Positions 8,126-16,099 of a stretch of DNA of 64,000 bases are shown one piece after another. The stretch is from Hymenobacter sp. DG25A (GTDB lineage: Bacteria; Bacteroidota; Bacteroidia; Cytophagales; Hymenobacteraceae), in assembly GCF_001280305.1 (NCBI RefSeq), contig NZ_CP012623.1, forward strand, positions 2,852,001 through 2,916,000. Direction: 5' to 3'. The position numbers were made by a program, and so were the translations under genes. Below the pieces are notes generated by a model. The model was not told the DNA's origin. It was given only the letters and a program-made list of their open reading frames with translations, and did not search any database. Numbering within the stretch: the stretch's first letter is position 1; the number at the start of each line of letters is the position of its first letter.

Positions 8126-8533
8126 ATGGTCGATTTTCTTGCCCTCACGCATCAGCCTGCTACTCCGGTGCTGGTGGCCCGCTGGCTGCGGGCAGCCACG
8201 CCCGAAGAACTACAGCAGGGCTATAATGAGCTGCTATCGGTGGCTACGCTGCATAAAGTGCGCTACTGGCTGCTGGACTTACGCCGCCGCGGCCCCGTCA
8301 GCGCCGAGCTGGTGCAGTGGGTGCAGCAAACCTTTTTCCCGCACGCGGCCTGGGAGTTGCAGGGCAGCATCTACCTGTCTTATTTCATCTCGCCCGATCA
8401 TCTGGAACAGTTGCAGCTACAGCCGGACTGGTTCGCGGAAGATCAGGGCCATTGCCTGGCCCGGGTGTTTACCGATGAGCGGCAGGCAACCGAGTGGCTG
8501 AGCCAAACCCGCCAGCAGGAACAAGTTGCCTGA
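8126..8533 (+). CDS. Hypothetical 135-aa cytoplasmic protein
   Basis: Not recognised. The protein alternates strands and helices (LHKVRYWLLDLRRRG; WELQGSIYLSYFIS), and its size would suit a small alpha/beta fold such as the STAS/SpoIIAA-like proteins, though no diagnostic motif supports that. It has no signal peptide, no membrane helix and no Cys pairs. It ends with a Gln-rich tail (QTRQQEQVA). The next gene starts 83 bp downstream on the same strand, so the two could share a transcript. Confidence 0.6.
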   Translation: MVDFLALTHQPATPVLVARWLRAATPEELQQGYNELLSVATLHKVRYWLLDLRRRGPVSAELVQWVQQTFFPHAAWELQGSIYLSYFISPDHLEQLQLQPDWFAEDQGHCLARVFTDERQATEWLSQTRQQEQVA

Positions 8534-8616
8534 TTCGACTTATTCCACTGGTTTGCGTACTAAGCGAAATCCGCCCGGTTTCGCTTTTTTATTGTCTGCC
8601 GTTCTTCCTCTTTCCT

Positions 8617-9183
8617 ATGCTACGCACTACTATCCTTGGCTTTCTGGCAGTTTTTTGCCTGAACACCGCTGCCTCCGCCCAAACCCAACCCACCACCCAG
8701 GGCCAGCAAGCCGTGCGCGTATCCCTGAAGGATGGCGCCTTTCGCCGCAAGGGGGTAATGATGCGCATCCAAAGCGGTAAAATCACCCGCCTGACTTCAT
8801 CCTTCCAGCTAACCAACGGCACCACTGTTTACCCCGATGGCCATGTAGTAACCACCAACGGCACCCGCCAGCAGCTGCCCGATGGGCGCGCTATTAATAT
8901 GCAAGGCGAGATTGTGGGCCTGAGTGATGATATGCTGACGGCGGCCACCATTCAGCAGCTGGATCAAATGGTTACCGGCTACACCGGCACCGTGATTAGT
9001 CTGCCCAATGCCGTACCCGCCGAGGCCGCTACCGCCCTGCAGCGCCTGGAGCGCAAAGCCGCCTTGCTGGAGCAGCTCACCGACCGCCTCGCGCAGCGCA
9101 CTGCCCAGGCCGTGCCCGTCTCCCCGGAAGCCGCCCGCCTGGATGCCCAGATCAATGCCCTGGCACCTCCAGCCAAGCCATAA
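8617..9183 (+). CDS. Secreted protein with DUF6799-like repeats
   Basis: 188 aa from the ATG at 8617, which begins a signal peptide (MLRTTILGFLAVFCLNTAASAQ). The open frame from 8494 overlaps the previous gene and lacks a signal. Residues about 30-105 repeat a short pattern of small turns: KDGAFRRKGVMMRIQSGKI, then TNGTTVYPDGHVVTTNGTR, then LPDGRAINMQGEIV. This resembles the N-G-T / D-G repeats of DUF6799-type proteins found in Hymenobacter and relatives. That assignment is from memory, not from a search. A helical C-terminal region (about 125-185), rich in Ala, Leu and Arg, could form a short coiled coil. Function is unknown; an extracytoplasmic location is likely. Confidence 0.65.
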   Translation: MLRTTILGFLAVFCLNTAASAQTQPTTQGQQAVRVSLKDGAFRRKGVMMRIQSGKITRLTSSFQLTNGTTVYPDGHVVTTNGTRQQLPDGRAINMQGEIVGLSDDMLTAATIQQLDQMVTGYTGTVISLPNAVPAEAATALQRLERKAALLEQLTDRLAQRTAQAVPVSPEAARLDAQINALAPPAKP

Positions 9184-9202
9184 GCAGCCCCTCTCAACAC
9201 TG

Positions 9203-9232
9203 AAAAGCCCGCCATAAGCGGGCTTTTTTATT
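9203..9232 (+). terminator. Rho-independent terminator
   Basis: The arms aaaagcccgc and gcgggctttt have a 5-base loop and a T-run. It lies 20 bp after the DUF6799-like gene. Confidence 0.85.
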
Positions 9233-9339
9233 TGCTTCCATTCCTTTTTTGAGTATTTTAAGCTGATAGAAAGCAAAACTGAACAATTGCACCGGTTCAG
9301 GAACATGTGAAAAATTTCTGCTTTTATTCTTATCTGGCA

Positions 9340-9370
9340 TTGTGTTTGGGCGATTGGTTCTTTACATTTG
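9340..9370 (+). promoter_or_regulatory. Bacteroidota-type promoter of the ECF sigma gene
   Basis: TTG (9340-9342), a 20-base spacer, then TACATTTG (9363-9370) matches the TTG / TAnnTTTG consensus of Bacteroidota primary sigma. The predicted transcript start near 9377 supports choosing ATG 9467 as the start and leaves a ~90-base leader. Confidence 0.6.
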
Positions 9371-9466
9371 GTCAGGAGACATCTCCGCCAATCCCCTAAT
9401 TTTCTTCTTTATCCTCTAGCTGCACAATATGGCTTAAAGCTCTACGTTCCCTTATTCGTAGCCTTT

Positions 9467-10102
9467 ATGGAAACCATGCAGCCGAGCGACTCCGCGTTGA
9501 TTTCGCTCTATATCAACGGAAAAGAAGAAGCCTTCGAACTGTTGTTGAACCGGCACAAAAGCCGCGTCTTTACCACGATTATGTTAATCGTGCGGGACGA
9601 AGCCGTAGCCGAGGATCTGCTACAGGACACCTTTATCAAGGCTATCCATACCATGAAAAGCGGCCGCTACAACGAGGAAGGCAAGTTCTCGTCGTGGATT
9701 GGCCGTATTGCCCACAACCTGGCCATTGATTTCTTCCGTCGGGAGAAGCGCAGCCCGCTGCTCAATCTCGACACCTCGAGCCACGCTTTCAACTCCCTCT
9801 CGCACGCCGAGGAAGGAGTGGAGGCCAGCCTCACCCGGGAGGAAACCTATAGCCGGCTGCGGGAGTTAATACAAGACCTGCCCGCCGCGCAGAAAGAAGT
9901 GCTGGTGATGCGCCACTACGGCGACATGAGCTTTCAGGAAATTGCGGACGCGACAGGGGTGAGCATCAACACGGCGCTGGGGCGTATGCGCTACGCGCTG
10001 ATCAATCTGCGGAAGAAAATGGCCGCACATCCTGTCTTCTATGATCAAAACCTTTACCCAAGAGAAACTGCTCCGGTACGTGTACAACGAATTGCCGGCT
10101 GA
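9467..10102 (+). CDS. ECF-type RNA polymerase sigma factor
   Basis: 211 aa from the ATG at 9467 (a second ATG lies at 9476). The frame is open back to 9368, but that part overlaps the promoter. Sigma region 2 spans about residues 10-95: core-binding and -10 recognition helices with EDLLQDTFIKA and FSSWIGRIAHNLAIDFFRR. Sigma region 4 spans about 135-190: LPAAQKEVLVMRHYGDMSFQ, then the helix-turn-helix EIADATGVSINTALGRMRYA. The length fits the ECF family. The last 62 bases overlap the next ORF in another frame, so the two genes are probably translationally coupled. The target regulon cannot be read here. Confidence 0.9.
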   Translation: METMQPSDSALISLYINGKEEAFELLLNRHKSRVFTTIMLIVRDEAVAEDLLQDTFIKAIHTMKSGRYNEEGKFSSWIGRIAHNLAIDFFRREKRSPLLNLDTSSHAFNSLSHAEEGVEASLTREETYSRLRELIQDLPAAQKEVLVMRHYGDMSFQEIADATGVSINTALGRMRYALINLRKKMAAHPVFYDQNLYPRETAPVRVQRIAG

Positions 10103-10271
10103 TGAGCAAGCCGGCCTGGAGCAAGCCCTGACCCACGATGCCGAACTGGCGGGCCAGTGCGCCGATCTGTTGCTAGCCCAGCGGGTGCTAGATGGCGTGC
10201 GCAGCACGCCCAGTGCTGGTACAACTCAATCTATTCTGCAGTATTCGCGTACGTTTTTAGCCGCGTCCTAA
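10041..10271 (+). CDS. Small anti-sigma-like protein overlapping the sigma gene
   Basis: 76 aa. The N-terminal helix pair (EKLLRYVYNELPADE, then GLEQALTHDAELAGQCADLL) resembles the sigma-binding N-terminus of zinc-finger anti-sigma factors (pattern l.ryl.geL...e...e.hl..d). It has only one Cys, lacks the HxxxCxxC zinc site and has no transmembrane anchor. Its start lies inside the sigma gene in a different frame (62-bp overlap) and the stop abuts a terminator, so it is co-transcribed. A role as a soluble modulator of that sigma factor is inference from position and the weak pattern. Confidence 0.65.
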   Translation: MIKTFTQEKLLRYVYNELPADEQAGLEQALTHDAELAGQCADLLLAQRVLDGVRSTPSAGTTQSILQYSRTFLAAS

Positions 10272-10291
10272 GGGCGCGGCTTTTCTTTTTT
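10260..10291 (+). terminator. Terminator after the sigma/anti-sigma pair
   Basis: The stem gccgcgtcc / gggcgcggc (one G-T pair) with loop taa is followed by a T-rich run. It overlaps the last codons of the small ORF and ends just before the nth start codon. Confidence 0.7.
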
Positions 10292-10292
10292 T

Positions 10293-10997
10293 ATGCGTAA
10301 GACCGAGCGGTACCGCCGCTTTCTGGACTACTTCACCACCCACTTTCCCGCCCCCGAAACCGAGCTGCACTACCGTAGCCCGTACGAGCTGATTGTGGCC
10401 GTGGTGCTCAGTGCCCAATGCACTGACAAACGCGTGAACCTGGTCACGCCGGCTCTTTTCGAGCAATTCCCCACACCTGCCCACCTAGCGGCTGCCTCTG
10501 TGGAGGAAATTTTCCCTTTCATTCGGAGTGTATCCTACCCCAACAACAAGGCCAAGCATCTGGCCGGGCTGGGGCGCCTTCTGGTGCAGGAGTTCAACTC
10601 CGAAGTACCCAGCCAGCTGGAAGATTTGCAGCGCCTGCCCGGCGTGGGCCGCAAAACGGCCAACGTGGTCATGTCCGTGATTTACAACCAGCCTGCTATG
10701 GCTGTGGATACGCACGTCTTTCGGGTGTCGCACCGCCTTGGACTAGTTAGCAAAACGGCTACTACCCCACTGGCGGTGGAGAAAGAGTTGGTACTGTATA
10801 TCCCGGAAGAGTTGGTGAACAAAGCGCACCACTGGCTGATCCTGCACGGGCGCTACATCTGCGTGGCGCGCCACCCCAAATGCGGCATCTGTCCACTCAC
10901 GGAAATCTGCGCCTATTACCAGAAGGTAGTAAAGCCTACCGCCGCCCTCGGGCTAAACACTGCAGAACAGCTGGAAACCGAGGGAACTGCCGAATAA
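10293..10997 (+). CDS. nth: Endonuclease III (HhH-GPD DNA glycosylase/AP lyase)
   Basis: A 234-aa base-excision repair enzyme that removes oxidised pyrimidines and cleaves the abasic site. The helix-hairpin-helix LPGVGRKTANVV carries the catalytic Lys, and VDTHVFRV carries the catalytic Asp. Near the C-terminus the four cysteines of the [4Fe-4S] loop are spaced C-x6-C-x2-C-x5-C (CVARHPKC, CGIC, CPLTEIC). A short tail of about 25 residues follows the cluster. Length and motifs are standard. It starts immediately after the sigma-operon terminator. A second HhH-GPD glycosylase, mutY, lies 6.7 kb downstream. Confidence 0.95.
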   Translation: MRKTERYRRFLDYFTTHFPAPETELHYRSPYELIVAVVLSAQCTDKRVNLVTPALFEQFPTPAHLAAASVEEIFPFIRSVSYPNNKAKHLAGLGRLLVQEFNSEVPSQLEDLQRLPGVGRKTANVVMSVIYNQPAMAVDTHVFRVSHRLGLVSKTATTPLAVEKELVLYIPEELVNKAHHWLILHGRYICVARHPKCGICPLTEICAYYQKVVKPTAALGLNTAEQLETEGTAE

Positions 10998-11050
10998 ATC
11001 TTCTGATTAGTACAACTTAGTATAAAAGTAGCTTTAAGCAGCACAACGCT

Positions 11051-12256
11051 TTAGCGCAGGGTGGCCGCCTTTTCCAGCACCTGCTCAACCGTGTGAGCAA
11101 TTTGCTGGCGGTCAAATAATTGCCGGGCTGCCTGTTGGCCACGTTGGCCGGCTGCCTGCAGCTTTTCTGGCTGCGCGAGCAATTCCAGCAGCTTGGTAGC
11201 CAGGACATCAGGCTGCCCGGCCGGCACAAACCAACCGGCTCCGTGCTGCTCTACAAATGCCTTAGTCCAGCCCTGGTTGGTGACAATCACTGGGGTGCCT
11301 ACCGCGAGGCTGTCGTAGAATTTAGCGGGGGAATTGGCATCCAGTACAGGCATCTCCAGAAACGAAACTACTGATACTGCCGCCAACCGAAACCATGCAA
11401 ATACCGCATGCCTTGGCTGCGGCGGCACCAGCCGAATAGCGGGGCAACGCGCCGCCGCTTCCCGTATGAGCGGCTCATGATAACCAAGGCCCATAAACAG
11501 CCAGCATACCTCCGGATTCTGAGCCGCCAGCTCCTCGGCGGCAGCTACCAAGGTAGGAATGTCATTAGCGCGCCCGAACGTACCGGCATACAAGACCACC
11601 TGCTTGCCTTCCAGCCCATGCTCCTGGCGCAGCATAGCCACTGCTGCATCCATAGCACGGGCAGCCAAGTCCAGGTCGGTGCCGTTGAGTACGGTAGTTA
11701 CCTTGGCGGCCGGTATTCCCAAATCGGAAATGTAGCGCGTCATATCCGGCGAAAGCGGCAGAATATGGGTGGCGCTCTGGTACAGGCTTTTCTCCAGCGC
11801 AAAGAGCCGTTGCCGGGCCCAGCCGGTAGGCACTGCCCCCATAGCAATAGGAAAGGACGGCCACAAATCCTGCACCTCAAATACCCACGGCACCCGGCGC
11901 CGGTGCGCTACCCGGGCCGCCACCCAGGCGGCCGTGAGCGGCGTGGAAATGCCCCAGATAACATCCGGCTTGTCCACTTTCAGTCCTTCCCGATAAGCAT
12001 AGGCTACGTATTGCCCAAACGCCAGCACCCGCCGCGCCGGCCCCATGCGGTTGTGGTACGGTATATCGGCGGCGCGCATCTCAACGCCTTCCGGTAGCCA
12101 CGGAAACTCCTGCGTCAGGCGCTGTTGCTCCCAGGTGCGGGTGGTAATAAGCGTAACGCGGTGGTGCCGGGCAATATGCGCCAGCAGGGAGTAATGCCGG
12201 CTCGTGGCCGGACAGTCGGGGTTGGTGTGGTACTGGCTGAAAACGAGAATGTGCAT
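11051..12256 (-). CDS. Group 1 (GT-B) glycosyltransferase family protein
   Basis: 401 aa from the ATG at 12256 (MHILVFSQYH). The in-frame extension to 12286 only translates a 12-bp tandem repeat and is rejected. The N-terminal half has the acceptor-side Rossmann pattern (HILVFSQYHTNPDCPATSRH..LL..IA..H.VTLIT). The C-terminal half has the donor-binding pattern VVLYAGTFGRANDIPTLV, then VCWLFMGLGYHEPLI, and a VPPQPRH..FAWFRLAAVSVV segment ending with a P-A-K-F-Y-D motif. It resembles GT4-type transferases that build cell-surface polysaccharide or glycolipid. Neighbours give no pathway. It lies downstream of gldB on the same strand, separated by palindromic element D. Confidence 0.85.
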   Translation of the reverse strand: MHILVFSQYHTNPDCPATSRHYSLLAHIARHHRVTLITTRTWEQQRLTQEFPWLPEGVEMRAADIPYHNRMGPARRVLAFGQYVAYAYREGLKVDKPDVIWGISTPLTAAWVAARVAHRRRVPWVFEVQDLWPSFPIAMGAVPTGWARQRLFALEKSLYQSATHILPLSPDMTRYISDLGIPAAKVTTVLNGTDLDLAARAMDAAVAMLRQEHGLEGKQVVLYAGTFGRANDIPTLVAAAEELAAQNPEVCWLFMGLGYHEPLIREAAARCPAIRLVPPQPRHAVFAWFRLAAVSVVSFLEMPVLDANSPAKFYDSLAVGTPVIVTNQGWTKAFVEQHGAGWFVPAGQPDVLATKLLELLAQPEKLQAAGQRGQQAARQLFDRQQIAHTVEQVLEKAATLR

Positions 12257-12257
12257 A

Positions 12258-12281
12258 AATTCAGTAGCGAATTCAGTAGCG
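12258..12281. repeat. 12-bp tandem duplication before the glycosyltransferase start
   Basis: aattcagtagcg occurs twice in direct tandem (12258-12269, 12270-12281), with a third partial copy (cagtagcg) at 12286-12293 running into element D. It begins one base upstream of the glycosyltransferase start codon. Confidence 0.85.
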
Positions 12282-12287
12282 CCCACA

Positions 12288-12392
12288 GTAGCGCGAAGCT
12301 CCAGCTTCGTGCATGAGCGAAGCGAGTGGCCGGCGTATGCAGACGCGTGGGAACTCGCGTTGCTCGTACGCGAAGCTGGAGCTTCGCGCTAC
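12288..12392. repeat. Palindromic intergenic element D
   Basis: 22-bp perfect arms (12288-12309, starting gtagcgcgaagctcc; 12371-12392) enclose 61 bases. A nested imperfect stem lies inside them (gagcgaagcgagt against actcgcgttgctc). The element nearly fills the gap between gldB and the glycosyltransferase. Arm sequences differ from elements A-C, so it is probably another repeat family. Confidence 0.85.
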
Positions 12393-12405
12393 ATCTTCCA
12401 TACCG

Positions 12406-13416
12406 CTATTTCCGCTTCTGTGGGCGGTAGCGCGACTGGTTAAGGATCTGCTGCGCGTCTCGGTTGGCCATAAGCTGCGGCAAGGTCACCTTAGGATTTT
12501 CGGCCATATACTTACGCACAATCTGCCAGCCAACCCATGCTCCTATGCGGCCGGGCGCCGTCTTATCGATTTCCGGTACGTCGGGCCGCTCGCCTACGTA
12601 CTTCTGAATTACGAAGGGCGTGGTATTGTACAGCAGGTTTTTCTCAATGAAATGGCCCCACACTTTGCCTTCGTTGTACTGTACACCCTCTATTTCTTTG
12701 GCCGTGTAGCCAATCAGCAGGGAATCGGGGGTGCAGGGCAGCATTTTTTCGGCGAAGTACAGCGCCTTGCCAAACTGCACCATTTCGGCCAGCATGGTTT
12801 GGTTGGTCAGCTGCTTGCGGTTGTATTTGCTGGAGACGGCCAGCATCACGGTAGGCAACAAATGCTCCGGCGTATAGCGGCGGACAATGTACTCGGGCAC
12901 GTTGGGCCGGTAGCTGGCTTTGGGGCCCACAAAAAAATCGAGCCCCAGCACCAGCAGGCTGTCGTTCACGAATACGTCCTGACTCAGGCCGCTCACAAAA
13001 GTTTTAACGGGCGGCACCCGGAAATCGGGGAAGTAGAAGCGCACGTGCTGGAAAGCCTGGTGCAATTGGCGTTGCAGGGCCGCGGTATCCTTAAACGCGG
13101 CTTCGGTTTCGCGGCCCAGCTTCTGCAGTCCCTCGTTGGTGGCCAGCTGCGTCAGGCGCTGGGCCAGCACGTCGTCGGAGGGGTATTGGCGGCGTAGCAG
13201 GAAATGAGTGGCAAACAGGGGCTCGGCCGCTAGAAAACGCTTGGCATCGGCGGGCGTCTTAATCTGGAAGAACGGGCGCGTCAGGTCCTCTATATGTACC
13301 GGGGCTTCTACCCGCGCTACGGCCGGGTCCAGCTCACAGGAGGAAGTATCCCGGCTGCAGCCGGCCAGCAGGCCAATGGCACACAGCCACGGCAGAAAGT
13401 GAAACAACGGGCGCAT
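12406..13416 (-). CDS. gldB: Gliding motility lipoprotein GldB
   Basis: 336 aa from the ATG at 13416; a second ATG at 13437 would add 7 residues. The N-terminal lipoprotein signal ends in the lipobox LLAGC (Cys about 20). The body shows the GldB family pattern: FYFPDFRVPPV, FVNDSLLVLGLDFFVG, YIVRRYTPEHLLPTVM, EMVQFGKALYF, and YNEGKVWGHFIEKNLLY toward the end. GldB is an envelope lipoprotein required for gliding and linked to type IX secretion in Flavobacterium. Its presence with gldD at 19.4 kb supports a gliding-lineage genome. No other gld gene adjoins it. Confidence 0.88.
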   Translation of the reverse strand: MRPLFHFLPWLCAIGLLAGCSRDTSSCELDPAVARVEAPVHIEDLTRPFFQIKTPADAKRFLAAEPLFATHFLLRRQYPSDDVLAQRLTQLATNEGLQKLGRETEAAFKDTAALQRQLHQAFQHVRFYFPDFRVPPVKTFVSGLSQDVFVNDSLLVLGLDFFVGPKASYRPNVPEYIVRRYTPEHLLPTVMLAVSSKYNRKQLTNQTMLAEMVQFGKALYFAEKMLPCTPDSLLIGYTAKEIEGVQYNEGKVWGHFIEKNLLYNTTPFVIQKYVGERPDVPEIDKTAPGRIGAWVGWQIVRKYMAENPKVTLPQLMANRDAQQILNQSRYRPQKRK

Positions 13417-13522
13417 GTGGGGGAGATTGTACTTCACGCTTCTATCTTTAGGGCGAAATTAGCCAAAACGAAACGCCGCGCTACTGACGCTATTGTCTGA
13501 CCCCGTTTTTCCTTGCTTTTAT

Positions 13523-14194
13523 ATGAAAAAGACGTTCCTAGCCCTTTTCCTGACGGCCGCCACCGCTACTGCCGCTTCGGCGCAGGTTGAAATTGGCCTG
13601 AAGGTGTCCCCTTCCATTACGTATCTGCGGGCCGATGGCTCGGCCAATAGCTTCGAGAAAGAAAAATCGAAGCTCGGTTTGGGCGGCGGCCTGGTAGTTG
13701 ATTACTTCTTCGGTGAGAACTACGCCTTCAGCTCCGGGCTGGAACTGGCCGGCAAAGGCGGCACCATTCGCTACAACGACCCGGGTACCGGCACCTCGCA
13801 AACGGCTAAAATCACGGCCCAGTATCTGCAGATACCGCTCACCATGAAGCTTTTCACCAACGATATTGCCACCGATACCAAGCTCTATTTCCAGCTGGGC
13901 GGCGTGGTAGGCGCCAACATCGGCACCCGCATCAACGGCGAGAAAGAATACAAGGACCCGGGCAATAACAACGCCGTTTTCAAAGCCAATAAATTCCTAC
14001 TGGTGCCTGATCTGGGTGTGATGATAGGCTTTGGCACCGAGTATCAGATGGGCCAGAGCACCAAGGTATTCGCCGGTCTGCACTACCAGCGCGGCCTGCC
14101 CAACATCGACAACTATTATGGCGATGAGCGCAACTTCAGCAATGTGGTACTCAAGAACAGTGAGTTTGCCCTGGATCTGGGCCTGAAGTTTTAG
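13523..14194 (+). CDS. Outer-membrane beta-barrel (PorT/OmpW-like) protein
   Basis: 223 aa from the ATG at 13523, which opens a signal peptide (MKKTFLALFLTAATATAASAQ). The mature protein has about eight amphipathic beta-strands: VEIGLKVSPSITYL, GGGLVVDYFFGENYAFSSGL, YLQIPLTMKLF, KLYFQLGGVVGANIG, LVPDLGVMIGFGTEYQM, KVFAGLHYQRGL and others. It ends in Phe (LGLKF), the usual terminal residue of barrel proteins. This fits the small 8-stranded porin-family or PorT-like proteins of Bacteroidota. The specific role is unknown. A strong terminator follows. Confidence 0.85.
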   Translation: MKKTFLALFLTAATATAASAQVEIGLKVSPSITYLRADGSANSFEKEKSKLGLGGGLVVDYFFGENYAFSSGLELAGKGGTIRYNDPGTGTSQTAKITAQYLQIPLTMKLFTNDIATDTKLYFQLGGVVGANIGTRINGEKEYKDPGNNNAVFKANKFLLVPDLGVMIGFGTEYQMGQSTKVFAGLHYQRGLPNIDNYYGDERNFSNVVLKNSEFALDLGLKF

Positions 14195-14213
14195 ACCAGC
14201 TTTCCACCGCACA

Positions 14214-14250
14214 AAAAAGCCCGCGTTGCTTCCAGCAGCGCGGGCTTTTC
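14214..14250. terminator. Bidirectional terminator
   Basis: The stem aaaagcccgcgttgct / agcagcgcgggctttt (one G-T pair) has A/T runs on both sides. It lies between the convergent barrel gene and rng. Confidence 0.85.
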
Positions 14251-14284
14251 TTCTTGTTCAGGCGGGGCTTTCGCAGAAAAACCG

Positions 14285-15892
14285 TTAGTCTGTAATTTCT
14301 ATTTCACGATCCTGCAGGCGGCTCATAGCCGCAGCGGCCGAGTGCAGCGCAATGTCTTCGCCTTGCTCGTCTTCGATGCGGTATTCCGTCAGGCCCAGGG
14401 ACGTGTCCTTCATGATTTTCACCCACTTGTAGTATTTGAGGTACCACTTCATCTGCCGGCTTACCAGGCCTTTAGTATAGTAGGCATGCAGGAACGGATG
14501 CACATACAGCGTGATGCCCGCCTGGTTTTGAGTTACCAGAAGGTCTTCAATGCTGTTGTCGATTTCATCCGTTACCAGAATAGAAGCGGAAATCTTGCCC
14601 GTGCCACCACAGGTGGGGCACACCTCGCCGGTTACAATGTTCTCGGCGGGGCGTACGCGCTGCCGCGTAATCTGGAGCAGGCCAAACTTGGTGATGGGCA
14701 GAATAGTGAAGCGCGCTTTATCGTGCTTCATAATGTCCTTCACCGCGTCTTCTACCTTCTTGCGGCTATCTGCCGACTTCATATCAATGAAATCGACCAC
14801 AATAATGCCGCCCATATCACGCAGGCGCAGCTGCCGGGCTACTTCCTTGGCCGCCAGCATATTGATCATGAGAGCCGTAGCCTCCTGGTCGCCTTCCTGG
14901 TTGCTCTTGTTGCCCGAGTTCACGTCGATAACGTGCAGGGCTTCGGTGTGCTCAATAACGAGGTAACCACCGCCCGGCACCGTCACGGTTTTGCCAAACA
15001 GCGACTTCAGCTGCTTTTCAATGCCGTGCTGCTCAAACACCTTCACTTTGGCGTTGTGGAGCTTGAGCAGCCCTAACTTATCGGGCGCAATTTTCTGGAG
15101 GTAGCTACGCATCTCCTCGTACATCGGTGCCGAGTCCACGGTAATGGCATCGAACGACTCGTTGAGCATATCGCGCAGCATGGAGCTGGTCCGGCCCAGC
15201 TCGCCCAGCACCTTGTCGTTCGGCTTGGCCGTGCGCAGGGTCTGGTAAAGCTGGTTCCAGTTGTCCACCATGCTCTGCATATCCTTGTCGAGCTCAGCCA
15301 CCTCGCGGCCTTCGGCCACGGTGCGGATGATTACGCCAAAATTATCGGGCTTAATGGAGGCAATGAGACGCTTGAGACGCTCCCGCTCCGTGCGGCTGAC
15401 AATTTTCTTGGAAACACTGATGGTATTGGAAAAGGGCACCAGCACGAGGTAGCGACCGGCCATGGAAATATCCGTGGACAGGCGCGGGCCTTTGGTGGAA
15501 ATGGGCTCCTTGACGATTTGAACCAGCATTTGCTGGCCCTTTTTCACGGTGTCAGCAATCTTGCCGACTTTGTCCAGCTGCCCATCAAACTGGAAGGTTT
15601 TCAGGGGGCCGACGGTAATTTTCTGCGACTGGACGCCTTTCACCCACTTGGTCAGCGAGGGGAAATTTTCCCCTAGGTCGCCGTAGTGTAGAAAAGCATC
15701 CTTTTGATACCCGATATCAATGAACGCGGCGTTCAGACCGGGCATAACTTTCTTGACCGTACCCAGGAAGATGTCACCAACGGAATAGTTGGTGTCGTTG
15801 CGGTCGAAATGATATTCGATGAGCCGCTTGTCCTGGAGCAGAGCAATCCGTTCTCCGTCCTGAGTAGAATTAATGATTAATTCGTTACTCAA
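14285..15892 (-). CDS. rng: Ribonuclease G/E family endoribonuclease
   Basis: 535 aa from a TTG start at 15892 (reading SNELIINSTQDGERIALLQD, the usual N-terminus of Bacteroidota homologues). A GTG at 16000 would add 36 residues of non-conserved sequence. An S1 RNA-binding domain lies at about 35-125 (SVGDIFLGTVKKVMPGLNAA, FIDIG). The catalytic core carries HVIDVNSGNKSNQ and the DFIDMK aspartates that bind Mg. The zinc-link pair is the CPTCGGTGKI motif. The protein is RNase G-length and has no long E-type scaffold tail. It is last in the minus-strand run HU - TPR - 29-aa protein - rng. Confidence 0.92.
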   Translation of the reverse strand: MSNELIINSTQDGERIALLQDKRLIEYHFDRNDTNYSVGDIFLGTVKKVMPGLNAAFIDIGYQKDAFLHYGDLGENFPSLTKWVKGVQSQKITVGPLKTFQFDGQLDKVGKIADTVKKGQQMLVQIVKEPISTKGPRLSTDISMAGRYLVLVPFSNTISVSKKIVSRTERERLKRLIASIKPDNFGVIIRTVAEGREVAELDKDMQSMVDNWNQLYQTLRTAKPNDKVLGELGRTSSMLRDMLNESFDAITVDSAPMYEEMRSYLQKIAPDKLGLLKLHNAKVKVFEQHGIEKQLKSLFGKTVTVPGGGYLVIEHTEALHVIDVNSGNKSNQEGDQEATALMINMLAAKEVARQLRLRDMGGIIVVDFIDMKSADSRKKVEDAVKDIMKHDKARFTILPITKFGLLQITRQRVRPAENIVTGEVCPTCGGTGKISASILVTDEIDNSIEDLLVTQNQAGITLYVHPFLHAYYTKGLVSRQMKWYLKYYKWVKIMKDTSLGLTEYRIEDEQGEDIALHSAAAAMSRLQDREIEITD

Positions 15893-16099
15893 TGGATTAG
15901 GCTGTTTAAGGTATATCTCCGAGTGAGCAGCCCGCTGGCCTGACCAGAAACCCGCAAAGGGAAGCCAGTGCACAGAGCACCAGCTTCCCTTTCGAGCCAC
16001 GGGGAAAGCGCACAGTTAGCCACTCTCGGGGATATTACATGAGAGATAGACGGACGCTTAAACGCAGTGCGTTACGCCCGCCAGCAAACCCCGAAAGGC

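Noticed and set aside
8049..8501. 150-aa frame overlapping the 135-aa gene in another phase
   Set aside because: Composition is Ser/Cys/Pro-rich and typical of a shifted frame. The 8126 frame has protein-like secondary structure.
12256..12286. Upstream start giving the glycosyltransferase 10 extra residues
   Set aside because: The extra residues only translate the 12-bp tandem repeat (ATEFATEF), and homology begins at MHILVFSQ.
12288..12392. Could element D be part of a CRISPR array or attC-like site?
   Set aside because: There is only one copy in this gap, no spacer series and no cas or integrase gene in the window.
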